Positions 16,809 to 24,827 of a stretch of DNA of 36,090 nucleotides are shown here, one piece after another; position 1 is the first letter of the stretch, and the number at the start of each line of letters is the position of its first letter. The stretch is from Bdellovibrionaceae bacterium UBA2316. GTDB lineage: Bacteria; Bdellovibrionota; Bdellovibrionia; Bdellovibrionales; Bdellovibrionaceae. A model generated the notes under the pieces. The model made no database searches and was not told the origin of the DNA. It saw only the letters and a list, made by a program, of their open reading frames with translations. The stretch covers positions 11,699 to 47,788 of the forward strand of contig DDVI01000136.1 of NCBI GenBank assembly GCA_002345205.1, written 5' to 3'. Position numbers and translations under genes: made by a program.

Positions 16809-16863
16809 AAAAAAACTCCTTAGTTTTCATTTTATTCTTCATCTAAAATGATAACCAAGGAGT
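16809..16863 (-). promoter_or_regulatory. Leader hairpin enclosing the fadI ribosome binding site
   Basis: Two 20-base arms, 16844-16863 and 16815-16834, are inverted copies with 18 of 20 identities and a 9-base spacer. In the minus-strand mRNA one of the two mismatches becomes a G-U pair, leaving a single A-A mismatch. The 3' arm contains the Shine-Dalgarno AAGGAG, and the 5' arm carries the complementary ACTCCTT. Six U residues and the AUG follow directly. It looks like a translational on/off element (thermometer, protein or ligand switch) or a leader terminator for the beta-oxidation operon. Confidence 0.65.
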
Positions 16864-16971
16864 AGAATTTTACAATTTTTTAATGAACCCCCATTCAAAA
16901 GACAGTATGCACTATCCTGTGGAAAATTAAACACACCGACTAATCACGTGGTCAATGTTCTCAAGATTTCT

Positions 16972-17313
16972 TCATAGGACTTGCTCCCGGTAGAGTTGTA
17001 TCAAATTTGCTCGCGTCTCGACTCCTGGAACTGGCGCGACTGATTCAGCGACCTTAGTCTTTGGCTTCGGCTTCGCGCGCAGTTTCAAGGGAAAAAATGT
17101 TAGATTTTTAGACGGAGACGGTTTGCGGTACGTATTTTCAAAGTCTACGGCCGCTTCGGTCACACGTGTTTTAGCCATTGTTTCCACGTGTGTGTTAAAC
17201 TGATCGTTCATAACCATTTCAATCTCCTTGTTAAAGTCCACAGATGAGGCTGCAAAAACGCTATAGCCACTGTGAATCATAATTATAGCTAAACAAATTG
17301 AAATCCGCTTCAT
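16972..17313 (-). CDS. Small secreted protein of unknown function
   Basis: 113 residues with a Sec signal peptide (MKRISICLAIIMIHSGYSVFA, cleavage after VFA). The mature part is hydrophilic, with a helical first half (FNKEIEMVMNDQFNTHVETM), a basic proline/lysine stretch in the middle (LRAKPKPKTK) and a helical end (TRANLIQLYREQVL). AGGAGG lies 5 nt before the ATG, one of the strongest ribosome binding sites in the window. No family recognised. It is divergent from the malic enzyme gene across a 246-bp intergenic region. Confidence 0.7.
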   Translation of the reverse strand: MKRISICLAIIMIHSGYSVFAASSVDFNKEIEMVMNDQFNTHVETMAKTRVTEAAVDFENTYRKPSPSKNLTFFPLKLRAKPKPKTKVAESVAPVPGVETRANLIQLYREQVL

Positions 17314-17425
17314 GCGATCCTCCTTGATCTGTTACTTTAAACAACCGTCATGGCCGTTTGAATGAACGAGACGTCGTGCCTCATTCTTGAGCGTATCCAT
17401 CCGCTCTCTGCCTATAAGACAATCA

Positions 17426-17460
17426 AGCCCAAAGGTTGGGTTAATATTTTTCTTTTTTTT
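17426..17460 (+). terminator. Hairpin with long T-tract between divergent genes
   Basis: CCCAA (17428-17432), loop AGG, TTGGG (17436-17440), extendable by A-T and G-U pairs, followed by a T-rich run to 17460 with nine consecutive Ts. It has terminator shape on the plus strand but no plus-strand gene ends here. It lies just upstream of the malic enzyme promoter, where it could insulate it from read-through. Confidence 0.35.
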
Positions 17461-17489
17461 AGCGCTATTTTTAATAGCTCGAGTTCAAT

Positions 17490-17518
17490 TTGACATCCTC
17501 GCCTAAGCCCCTTTTAAT
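17490..17518 (+). promoter_or_regulatory. Sigma-70-type promoter of the malic enzyme gene
   Basis: Perfect -35 TTGACA (17490-17495), a 17-bp spacer, and -10 TTTAAT (17513-17518, 5 of 6 to consensus). Transcription would begin near 17525 and give a leader of about 35 nt before ATG 17560. The -10 box sits between the arms of an imperfect palindrome (AAGCCCC...GGGCCTT), a possible repressor site. This is the best promoter match I see in the window. Confidence 0.65.
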
Positions 17519-17559
17519 AGGGCCTTATTTTGATTAGCGCCTCACCATAAAGGATGTTT

Positions 17560-19875
17560 ATGAGCAACGGAAATTTTGACAATGAAGCCTTAGAGTACCA
17601 CTCAAAAGGTAAGCCAGGAAAAATCGAAGTCATTTCTTCTAAACCATGTGCCACGGAAAAAGATTTAGCTTTGGCTTACTCTCCGGGCGTTGCTGTTCCT
17701 TGTAAAGTTATCGCAAAAGACGAATCTAAAGTTTACGACTACACATCTAAAGGAAATCTAGTTGGTGTTATTTCTAACGGTACGGCGGTTTTAGGTTTAG
17801 GCAACATCGGCCCATCGGCATCGAAACCAGTCATGGAAGGTAAAGGTATCCTCTTCAAACAATTCGCTGGCATCGATGTATTTGACATCGAAATCAAAAC
17901 TCCAGATGTAAAAGAATTCATCCAAGCCGTTAAACAACTTGAACCCACATTCGGCGGTATCAATCTAGAAGACATTAAAGCCCCTGAATGTTTTGAAATC
18001 GAAGAAACTTTAAAAAAAGAAATGAACATCCCCGTATTCCATGATGATCAACATGGAACAGCGATTGTTAGCGGCGCTGCTTTATTAAATGCCTGCCACA
18101 TCACGGGTAAGGACATGGGGCAAATTCGCGTCGTTGTTAATGGTGCGGGCGCCAGCGCGGTGGCATGCTCTAACATTTTCATTTCCCTGGGCGTAAAGCG
18201 TTCAAATCTAATGATGTGTGACTCTCAAGGTGTGATTTATAAAGGCCGCAAAGTCGGAATGAATAAATACAAAGACGCCTTTATGGTCGAAACAGAAAAA
18301 CGCACATTAACAGAAGCTCTCGACGGCGCCGACGTGTTTGTTGGTTTATCCGTTGCGGGTGCGGTGACTCCAGAAATGTTATTGAAAATGAATCGTGATC
18401 CCATTATTTTTGCAATGGCAAATCCTGACCCAGAAATTGAACCCGGCGTAGCCAGAGCCGCACGCCCGGATGCGATTGTAGCTACGGGTCGTTCTGATTT
18501 TCCAAATCAGGTGAACAACGTATTAGGTTTCCCTTCCATTTTCCGCGGAGCTTTGGACACGCGCTCCACACAAATCAATGAAGCGATGAAGTTAGCGGCC
18601 GTAAAAGCCTTGGCAGCCTTGGCTCGCGAGCACGTTCCTGAACGCGTTTCTGAAACATACGGCGGGAAAGCATTTAAATTTGGTCGCGAATATTTAATAC
18701 CAAAACCCTTTGATACGCGTGTTTTAATGTGGGTGGCACCGGCGGTAGCTAAAGCAGCAATCGAAACAGGCGTTGCGACTCGTAAAATCGAAGACTGGGA
18801 CAAGTATCACGATCGTTTGGAATCATTCCAGGGGCCTTCTAAATCATTCATCCGCTCATCGATTAACCGCGTTCGATTAAATTCAGTGGCTGATGGCCGA
18901 AAATGTAAAATCGTTTTCCCAGAAGGGACCTCGAACAAAATTCTAAAAGCTTTACGTTCATTAGTAGATGAAGGCATCTGTGAGCCTATCTTGATCGGTT
19001 ACCCAGATCGCGTACGCGAGAAAATTAAAAATCTAGAACTAACGTCGTTAGAAAATATTCCGATAATTCACCCATCTCAAAATCCAAAATTCAAAGACTA
19101 TGTTCAGGAACTTTACAAACGTCGTCAACGTAAAGGCATGACATTGAAGGAAGCCGAACGATTAATGGCCGATCCAAACTACTTTGCATCCATGATGGTA
19201 ATGATGGACGACGCTGACGGTTTAGTAACGGGTTCGACACAGAATTACGCCGATGCCGTAAAACCAATTCTGCAAATCATCGGCGTTGGACACAATGAAG
19301 TCGCTGCCGGTTGCAACTTAGTTTTAACAGATGATCGCTTTGTGATGTTAGCCGATACAACAATGGGCTTTGACCCTACGAGCGAGAATCTTGCAAAAAT
19401 AGCTCTGCAATGCAGCCGCATCGTTGAATATTTTGGCAAAAAACCAAAAGTAGCGATGTTGTCCTATTCAAACTTCACGGCGGCTCCAGGTACGCCGGCA
19501 AAAATGAAAAAAGCAGCTGATATAGCACGCGAAATGCGCCCCGATTTAATGATCGACGGCGATATTCAAGCGGACACTGCGGTCAATGCTGAAATCGCAG
19601 AACGCATTTTTCCTTTCTGCGAAATCAAAGGTGGAGCGAACATATTAGTGTTCCCAAATCTTGAAAGCGCCAACATCAGCTACAAGCTAATGCAGCAATT
19701 AGGTAAAGTGGAAGTTATTGGTCCTTTCCTTATGGGCATTCGTCGTAGCGCGAACGTTTTACAAAGAACAACAACAGTTGAAGGAATTATTAATTCGGTA
19801 GTTTTGACGACGCTTGAAGCGCAGTTTATTAAAGCGGCTCGCGAAAACAAAGAAGCGAAAAAGATTGGGCTTTAA
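17560..19875 (+). CDS. maeB: Malic enzyme fused to phosphotransacetylase-like domain
   Basis: Oxidative decarboxylation of malate to pyruvate with NAD(P)+. The 771-residue length is the MaeB type: malic enzyme domain (about 1-420) plus a C-terminal phosphotransacetylase-like domain (about 430-760), usually regulatory and acetyl-CoA sensing. Visible are AYSPGVAVPCK, VMEGKGILFKQFAGIDVFD, the metal-binding NLEDIKAPECFEIE and PVFHDDQHGTA, and the nucleotide loop VVVNGAGASAVAC. The second domain starts at GRKCKIVFPEGTS. Of two ATGs, 17560 is preferred because AGGA lies 5 nt upstream of it; the one at 17554 overlaps this Shine-Dalgarno. It is monocistronic. Confidence 0.95.
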   Translation: MSNGNFDNEALEYHSKGKPGKIEVISSKPCATEKDLALAYSPGVAVPCKVIAKDESKVYDYTSKGNLVGVISNGTAVLGLGNIGPSASKPVMEGKGILFKQFAGIDVFDIEIKTPDVKEFIQAVKQLEPTFGGINLEDIKAPECFEIEETLKKEMNIPVFHDDQHGTAIVSGAALLNACHITGKDMGQIRVVVNGAGASAVACSNIFISLGVKRSNLMMCDSQGVIYKGRKVGMNKYKDAFMVETEKRTLTEALDGADVFVGLSVAGAVTPEMLLKMNRDPIIFAMANPDPEIEPGVARAARPDAIVATGRSDFPNQVNNVLGFPSIFRGALDTRSTQINEAMKLAAVKALAALAREHVPERVSETYGGKAFKFGREYLIPKPFDTRVLMWVAPAVAKAAIETGVATRKIEDWDKYHDRLESFQGPSKSFIRSSINRVRLNSVADGRKCKIVFPEGTSNKILKALRSLVDEGICEPILIGYPDRVREKIKNLELTSLENIPIIHPSQNPKFKDYVQELYKRRQRKGMTLKEAERLMADPNYFASMMVMMDDADGLVTGSTQNYADAVKPILQIIGVGHNEVAAGCNLVLTDDRFVMLADTTMGFDPTSENLAKIALQCSRIVEYFGKKPKVAMLSYSNFTAAPGTPAKMKKAADIAREMRPDLMIDGDIQADTAVNAEIAERIFPFCEIKGGANILVFPNLESANISYKLMQQLGKVEVIGPFLMGIRRSANVLQRTTTVEGIINSVVLTTLEAQFIKAARENKEAKKIGL

Positions 19876-19884
19876 ACTGCCAAC

Positions 19885-19923
19885 GGCAATTAGGCAATTA
19901 GGCAGTCAGACTATCCGGCAGTC
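19885..19923. repeat. Short tandem GGCAATTA / GGCAGTC repeats
   Basis: Two tandem copies of GGCAATTA (19885-19900) followed by GGCAGTC (19901-19907) and a second GGCAGTC (19917-19923) between the convergent malic enzyme and small membrane protein genes. ACTGCC just upstream can pair with the GGCAGT units, giving alternative weak hairpins, perhaps a poor terminator. Confidence 0.4.
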
Positions 19924-19944
19924 ACCCCAACGGCTGCTGGCTGC

Positions 19945-20160
19945 TTATTGATTATACTCAAACGGAGACTGTTTTCCGCTTTTCTCTTTAAGGGCTTTCA
20001 TCGCCTCGCCGTCAGTGTCTGACGATTGTAAAATAATGCGTTCAACGTTGTAATCAGGCCTGTCGTTAAAGTCCTTTTCCAGCTGCAATAGGATGCCGGT
20101 AATAACGAATAGATTGATGATCATAAAGATGGTGATAAGAATGACTTCTTTGATCCTCAT
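19945..20160 (-). CDS. Small single-pass membrane protein
   Basis: 71 residues from ATG 20160, with a membrane helix at about residues 5-28 (VILITIFMIINLFVITGILL) and a hydrophilic acidic-to-mixed C-terminal tail of about 45 residues. No family recognised. An in-frame ATG at 20199 would add 13 polar residues; neither start has a clear Shine-Dalgarno. It is divergent from the AHSA1 gene (start to start about 50 bp) and convergent with maeB. Confidence 0.55.
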   Translation of the reverse strand: MRIKEVILITIFMIINLFVITGILLQLEKDFNDRPDYNVERIILQSSDTDGEAMKALKEKSGKQSPFEYNQ

Positions 20161-20211
20161 GTGTCTATTTTGTTTCCACTTTGGATACCCATAAAGCAAA
20201 TTAGAGGTTTT

Positions 20212-20904
20212 ATGGTTGGAAACGACTCCTCAATATGGGATACTCCAAATCCTATGCCTCAAATCGAAGTCAAATATACCTATTCGTTCCCTATTGAAAC
20301 TGTATTTTCTGCGTTTACTGAAATCACCAAATTCGAAGCGTTTTTCTTTCGTTCAGAAGGTGGAATTTTAATATCGTCGGAGCTAACTCCAGAAACAGGT
20401 GGACAGTTTACAATCACAGAAAAGCGTGGCGATATGACCATTCCCCACAATGGCACATTTTTAGAATTTGATGCGAATGAAAAAATCGCGTTTGTCTTTG
20501 GCGTAGGTGAAGGCAGTGATCAAAGCAATTATGTTGAGTTGTTTTTTGGCACACGTCCCTCGGGAACAGAGGTCACTGTGAAAACGGAAATTGAACCCGC
20601 CGAAATGGTGGACCGCTCAAAACTGGGATGGACACAAATTTTAGCCGGACTAGAAAAAATGCTCTCGGCTGACGCAGGCGCAGGCGTGATGTTACCCACA
20701 AAAGATAGCCAGGGAAATACTCTTACCAATGAAGACTCTGTAAAAGTCATAAAAGATCTCAATGTAAAAGGATCTTCGATGGTGGTAAAACGAGGCACGC
20801 TTGTTAAACGCATTCGTTTGATTTCTGGCAATAACGAAGAGGTTGACTGCAAAGTCGATGGAGTAGCTCTGCGCTTAGAAACGCAGTGGTTACAAAAGGT
20901 TTAA
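20212..20904 (+). CDS. AHSA1-type SRPBCC domain protein
   Basis: 230 residues starting at ATG 20212, chosen for the AGAGG Shine-Dalgarno 4-5 nt upstream; the open frame back to 20161 would use a GTG inside the divergent gene's leader. The first 150 residues follow the AHSA1/SRPBCC fold: YTYSFPIETVFSAFTEITKFEAFF, GGQFTITEKRGDMTIPHNGTFLEF and KLGWTQILAGLEKML. The last 70 residues (LNVKGSSMVVKRGTLVKRIRLISGNNEEVDCKVDG) resemble an alkylphosphonate-utilisation (PhnA/YjdM-like) C-terminal beta domain. That part is tentative. Function unknown; cytoplasmic. Confidence 0.75.
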   Translation: MVGNDSSIWDTPNPMPQIEVKYTYSFPIETVFSAFTEITKFEAFFFRSEGGILISSELTPETGGQFTITEKRGDMTIPHNGTFLEFDANEKIAFVFGVGEGSDQSNYVELFFGTRPSGTEVTVKTEIEPAEMVDRSKLGWTQILAGLEKMLSADAGAGVMLPTKDSQGNTLTNEDSVKVIKDLNVKGSSMVVKRGTLVKRIRLISGNNEEVDCKVDGVALRLETQWLQKV

Positions 20905-21031
20905 CTTTTTTATTCTGCTTCATAGTCTTTCGATGAATCATTACCGCCTCTTTAAGAGCAATTTCTGTCGCTCGTCTGTCTAATTTTCTACAGGTGAAAA
21001 AATCGCGGGTCTCTGGCAGACTCAATAACTC

Positions 21032-21916
21032 ATGCTTCATTTGTTTTTTTCATTATTACTATCCTGCCTTTTACTGGCTCCGGCTTCGCGAGCCAATGAA
21101 GGGTTTGTTCACGATCTTTCACACATGCCACCGATATTCCAAGGACTCACTCAGCGTGTGTTTATGGTGTATTCAAGTAAAGATCAGCGAGCCATTGGAA
21201 CGGCGTTTTTGGTTTTCAATGATGGGACCCGAGCTGTATTTGTTACCGCCCGCCATGTTCTGTACAACCTACATCCTAAACAATTAAAAGAACGCTTATC
21301 GCAGTTATCTTTGCATCAGTCGGCGTTTTGGCAGAGCGGGGTGCACAGTTTTTTACGCTCTGAATATGCTGTTTTTCCAACAGAAATCGGTGCCCTACAA
21401 GATAACACTTCGGACTGGAAACTTTCAGGCCGAGCAAGCGATATTGGATATTTCATTACAGACTCACATCCAAACATGCCTTTACTTGATCTTGAGCAAT
21501 CAATTGGAAAATCCATAAAGCGTGAGGCGAGTCCCTACCAAAAGAGAAAGAACTATATACTTGGCTACCCCGCGCTTTATCATCGCGACGAAGCGGGTTC
21601 GCTGATTCAGTCAATGCAGATCAGTTTAAGCCAAGGGGATATATTTCATTTTGAAAATAAGAATAAAAAATTTATTGTGCATTCGACTGCGGATTCACGG
21701 GGTGGCAATTCGGGTGGCCCCGTCTACAGCGAGACAGGCCAACTGTTGGGAGTACTTTCCGGTGGCCCAATGGCGAAAGGTTACGTTCCTTACCGTAATG
21801 GAATGAACAGCGCCATCTCGCCTGTTGACTATGTTCGCAGTATGGTTGGAAATTTATTATTGGGTCGAAGAACAAATATGGCCTCAAGCAAAATGTGCCA
21901 TTGGTTCTATCGGTAA
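21032..21916 (+). CDS. Secreted trypsin-like serine protease
   Basis: 294 residues with a Sec signal peptide (FFSLLLSCLLLAPASRA, cleavage about residue 21). The chymotrypsin-fold triad is visible: His75 in VFVTARHVLYNL, probably Asp137 in RASDIGYF, and Ser227 in RGGNSGGPVYS. GTAFLVFNDG before the His and QLLGVLSGG after the Ser are typical V8/trypsin-like strands. No PDZ domain, so not a full DegP/HtrA. Likely periplasmic or secreted; for a predator a role in prey protein digestion is conceivable but is only an inference. The Shine-Dalgarno is poor. Confidence 0.85.
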   Translation: MLHLFFSLLLSCLLLAPASRANEGFVHDLSHMPPIFQGLTQRVFMVYSSKDQRAIGTAFLVFNDGTRAVFVTARHVLYNLHPKQLKERLSQLSLHQSAFWQSGVHSFLRSEYAVFPTEIGALQDNTSDWKLSGRASDIGYFITDSHPNMPLLDLEQSIGKSIKREASPYQKRKNYILGYPALYHRDEAGSLIQSMQISLSQGDIFHFENKNKKFIVHSTADSRGGNSGGPVYSETGQLLGVLSGGPMAKGYVPYRNGMNSAISPVDYVRSMVGNLLLGRRTNMASSKMCHWFYR

Positions 21917-21953
21917 CCGGTCACTGACCGAGCCGGCTAATTATTGCTTTTAA

Positions 21954-21979
21954 AAAGCCCCTCAAACTGAGGAGCCTTT
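21954..21979. terminator. Bidirectional terminator between convergent genes
   Basis: Stem of GCCCCTCA (21957-21964) with TGAGGAGC (21968-21975), one G-U or mismatch, loop of three. The minus strand continues with TTTTTA and the plus strand with CTTTAAATTTT. It serves the protease gene (plus) and the secreted Pro-rich gene (minus), whose stop is 25 bp away. Confidence 0.7.
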
Positions 21980-22003
21980 AAATTTTAGTTCAAGCAATCT
22001 AGT

Positions 22004-22288
22004 TTAGCGACAGTTGATAATCTGGCACACTTGACCGGTTGATTGACAAACATAAAGTGCACGTTGGCTAGCTGTAAATGTATCGTTGCCGATTCCGTAG
22101 GTGATCAAACCGTTAGCTAAACCGACAGCGTTGCAAGTGTACACATACGGCACAACCGGAACCACAGGTACTGGGACTGGGTACGCTGGTAAAGGCAACG
22201 GGCGTGGATAATGAGGGTAATACTGAGCCTCGGCCGCTAAACCCAAAGTCAACATAGCCATAACAATTAGTAGTAGATTTTTAATCAT
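22004..22288 (-). CDS. Small secreted Pro/Val-rich, Cys-containing protein
   Basis: 94 residues. A signal peptide (LLLIVMAMLTLGLAAEA) is followed by a Tyr/Pro/Val-rich stretch with PxP and VVP repeats (about 24-48) and a compact C-terminal module with four cysteines and the text TASQRALYVCQ. The module vaguely resembles the Cys/Ala pattern of DUF4189-type secreted proteins, but that is only a resemblance. AAAGGAG lies 6 nt upstream of the ATG. It has its own terminator. Function unknown; probably cell-surface. Confidence 0.65.
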   Translation of the reverse strand: MIKNLLLIVMAMLTLGLAAEAQYYPHYPRPLPLPAYPVPVPVVPVVPYVYTCNAVGLANGLITYGIGNDTFTASQRALYVCQSTGQVCQIINCR

Positions 22289-22348
22289 AAAGACTCCTTT
22301 TTTATAGCTATGGACCTATTAAAATACTCGATACAGGTCAACCGGAAA

Positions 22349-22855
22349 TTAATCTAATCCGATTTGTACATACCAATTATTCAAAATACGTTGCCAATTC
22401 GATTTAGCTGCCGCCTCATCGAAGTTCATTATTTCGTGTTTTAGCACGACGCGATCTTTCGTTTGGATCATGTCCACATGACTGCTGGTTTGAATCTGAC
22501 CGCCCGTCGTAATTCGGTATAAATACTGATCGATTTGCCAGTTTCCATCGCCACTAATTTGCCAGTTTTCACTTACGACCTCGATATGGGCGTATTGAAA
22601 TACACCGTTTATATCGTAGCCACCCACCAAACTGAAATAATTGGCCACATGAGGTTTTGCTGTGTCGGCAGGTTCGATATGCTCAACATATAAATAATCC
22701 CCGTACGGACTTTCTAAAAGTTTACCCGTCTTTTGGACACTATCTAAAATTTTATTCCAATTTTTAGAACTTACTGATTGTTCCGGCTGCGCATAAACTG
22801 ACAAACCGAAAAACAAAAATAGAATCAAAAAACCACTTCTTAAACTTAGTTGCAT
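22349..22855 (-). CDS. Secreted protein of unknown function
   Basis: 168 residues from ATG 22855, which has GGAGG 5 nt upstream and opens directly into a signal peptide (SGFLILFLFFGLSVYA, cleavage after VYA). The longer in-frame start at 22933 lacks a ribosome site. The mature domain of about 145 residues is rich in aromatic residues and alternating strands (YLYVEHIEPADTAKPHVANYF; QISGDGNWQIDQYLYRI), so probably a beta-sandwich. One internal phrase (VVLKHEIMNFDEAAAKSNWQRILNNW) suggests a C-terminal helix. No family recognised. Confidence 0.7.
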   Translation of the reverse strand: MQLSLRSGFLILFLFFGLSVYAQPEQSVSSKNWNKILDSVQKTGKLLESPYGDYLYVEHIEPADTAKPHVANYFSLVGGYDINGVFQYAHIEVVSENWQISGDGNWQIDQYLYRITTGGQIQTSSHVDMIQTKDRVVLKHEIMNFDEAAAKSNWQRILNNWYVQIGLD

Positions 22856-23019
22856 AAACCCTCCAATGGTTACTGAAAAATCGTAAGCACAAAAAACCAT
22901 CGTAGCAATCGTTAAAATAAAAAAATATTTCATCTGTAGAGAAATTCACCAGATGGGGAATTTTTCACTGGACGACCTACAGCGAACGGTATGAAATATA
23001 GGCACTTATAAGGAGTCTC

Positions 23020-24822
23020 ATGAACTTTCGTTTTCCTTCGGTTCATCACTTAAAAAATGAATTCATTCGCGTTTTGCGTCGCTTCCCATTGACGTCCGTT
23101 ATTGTTTTAGTTGCCTCAGTGATCGTGGTTTACTTAATCGAATCCAAACACTCGCTGATGTTAAACGACCCGATTGGAGACTTTTTATCAGCGCTCGCTT
23201 TAGGGTTGCCTTTATCGGTTGCGTTTCAACTAATTGCTGAAAACAAACCGTCATGGTTAAAAGTGCCCGATTTTATTATTCCCTATTTAGCGATGGCCCT
23301 GATTGTTGCCTTCTATTTATGGCGACAATCCCATAATGGCGAAGGCGAATTCATTCGTTACGTCCAGTGGGCACTCTATAGTCACCTTTTAGTTTCCTTT
23401 GCGCCATTCTTAAAACGGTCACACCCAAGGTCATTTTGGAACTTTAATTACAAAATCTTTATTGCGTTTTTGGTAAGTCGTTTCTTTGGCGGATTTCTGT
23501 TTGTTGGACTCATCTTGGCCTTAAAAGCCATTTCGTCGTTACTTGAAATCTCTGTTCGCGATGCTTCTTACGGAAACCTAGCAGCACTCTGCTTGATCAC
23601 GGTGTCCACATTTCACTTTTTAGCACTCATCCCTACTGAACCTGTAGAACAACTCGATAGCGAGGAAGATTCTCCCAAACTACTAAAAATATTTTGTCAG
23701 TACATACTGGTTCCACTCAATGCAGTGTATATTTTTATATTATATGCATACATGCTCAAAATTGTTCTAAGTGGCCTATGGCCAAGTGGAATGATTTCAT
23801 GGCTGGTCGCTGCGGCCTCTATTTTAGGCGTGTTCGCACTTTTGATGATGAACACATTCTACCACAAGCAAGAAAATAAATGGATGCAGACGTTCCAATC
23901 GATTTATTATATCAGCATCATTCCATTACTTGCAATGGGGTTACTAGCGGTAGCCAAACGTGTGAGTCAATATCAGTTAACCGAAAAACGTTACGCTTTG
24001 ATTATACTGTGCCTCTGGTTAATGGGAATTGCTCTTTACAATCTGATCTCGAAAAAGAAAAACATCATTCTGATTCCCGTTTCACTTTTCCTGGTCACGC
24101 TCTTGTCCTCGTTTGGACCTTGGGGTATTTATCAAGTAGCGTGGCGCAGTCAATCCGATCGTTTAGAAGCGCTCTTGATTAAATACAGTGCCATTAAAGA
24201 CGGGGTCATGATTCAAAATAAAAACGAGTTTTCAAAAGAGGATGCGTTTGAGTTTCGCGAAGCTCTAACCTACTTAATCCGTTCACATGATTCAGATAAA
24301 ATACCCGATCTGTTTTCATCCGCAGATCGCAGAGAATTAGAAAAAATCGCAAAAAATAAATCCTACGGCGTCATTAACGATGTCGATGCGTTTATGCGTA
24401 AAAAATTGAAGGTCCCAGATAACTTTAGCAAAACTGACTACGTGAGCATGGATAGAAGTTTCTATAACGACTATCGTTTTGCATTCATAGAGCCCAATAT
24501 TCTATACTATCTGGTCGATACTCATCAAAGCTTAACTATCGACCTTCCAGAAAAAAATACAAAGTTCACAGCGAAACTTGATCCCACAAATTTAGAATTA
24601 ATTTTAACTAAAAATGATCAGCCCTGGTTTACCGAAAGCCTAAAGCCCCTGATAGAAAAAGTCGAAGACGCTAGAAACTCGAATGGCAAAATTAAAATCG
24701 AATTCAAAAATGAATTTGCCGAGGGTACATTTTTACTGACGTCGTTCTATTCCGCCGGGTTCAAAACTGGCACCAAAAATTACTCCGTGACCGGAGTTTT
24801 GATTTTACGTCTTGCTCAGTAA
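23020..24822 (+). CDS. DUF4153 polytopic membrane protein
   Basis: 600 residues. The N-terminal two thirds (to about residue 385) hold roughly ten to twelve membrane helices, with loop texts such as LLKRSHPRSFWNFNYK, and the last 210 residues are hydrophilic with helix-then-strand character. Architecture and length match DUF4153-containing proteins, whose function is unknown; some are linked to envelope stress. AAGGAG lies 6 nt before the ATG. A separate transcription unit between two minus-strand genes. Confidence 0.75.
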   Translation: MNFRFPSVHHLKNEFIRVLRRFPLTSVIVLVASVIVVYLIESKHSLMLNDPIGDFLSALALGLPLSVAFQLIAENKPSWLKVPDFIIPYLAMALIVAFYLWRQSHNGEGEFIRYVQWALYSHLLVSFAPFLKRSHPRSFWNFNYKIFIAFLVSRFFGGFLFVGLILALKAISSLLEISVRDASYGNLAALCLITVSTFHFLALIPTEPVEQLDSEEDSPKLLKIFCQYILVPLNAVYIFILYAYMLKIVLSGLWPSGMISWLVAAASILGVFALLMMNTFYHKQENKWMQTFQSIYYISIIPLLAMGLLAVAKRVSQYQLTEKRYALIILCLWLMGIALYNLISKKKNIILIPVSLFLVTLLSSFGPWGIYQVAWRSQSDRLEALLIKYSAIKDGVMIQNKNEFSKEDAFEFREALTYLIRSHDSDKIPDLFSSADRRELEKIAKNKSYGVINDVDAFMRKKLKVPDNFSKTDYVSMDRSFYNDYRFAFIEPNILYYLVDTHQSLTIDLPEKNTKFTAKLDPTNLELILTKNDQPWFTESLKPLIEKVEDARNSNGKIKIEFKNEFAEGTFLLTSFYSAGFKTGTKNYSVTGVLILRLAQ

Positions 24823-24827
24823 AAGAC

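Noticed and set aside
20804..21040. Minus-strand 78-residue ORF across the intergenic region before the protease gene
   Set aside because: It overlaps the end of the AHSA1 gene and the start of the protease gene, has no ribosome site and no recognisable features.
22931..22956. CATCTG...CAGATG inverted 6-mers upstream of the DUF4153 gene
   Set aside because: Short arms and a 14-bp spacer in AT-rich sequence; expected by chance.
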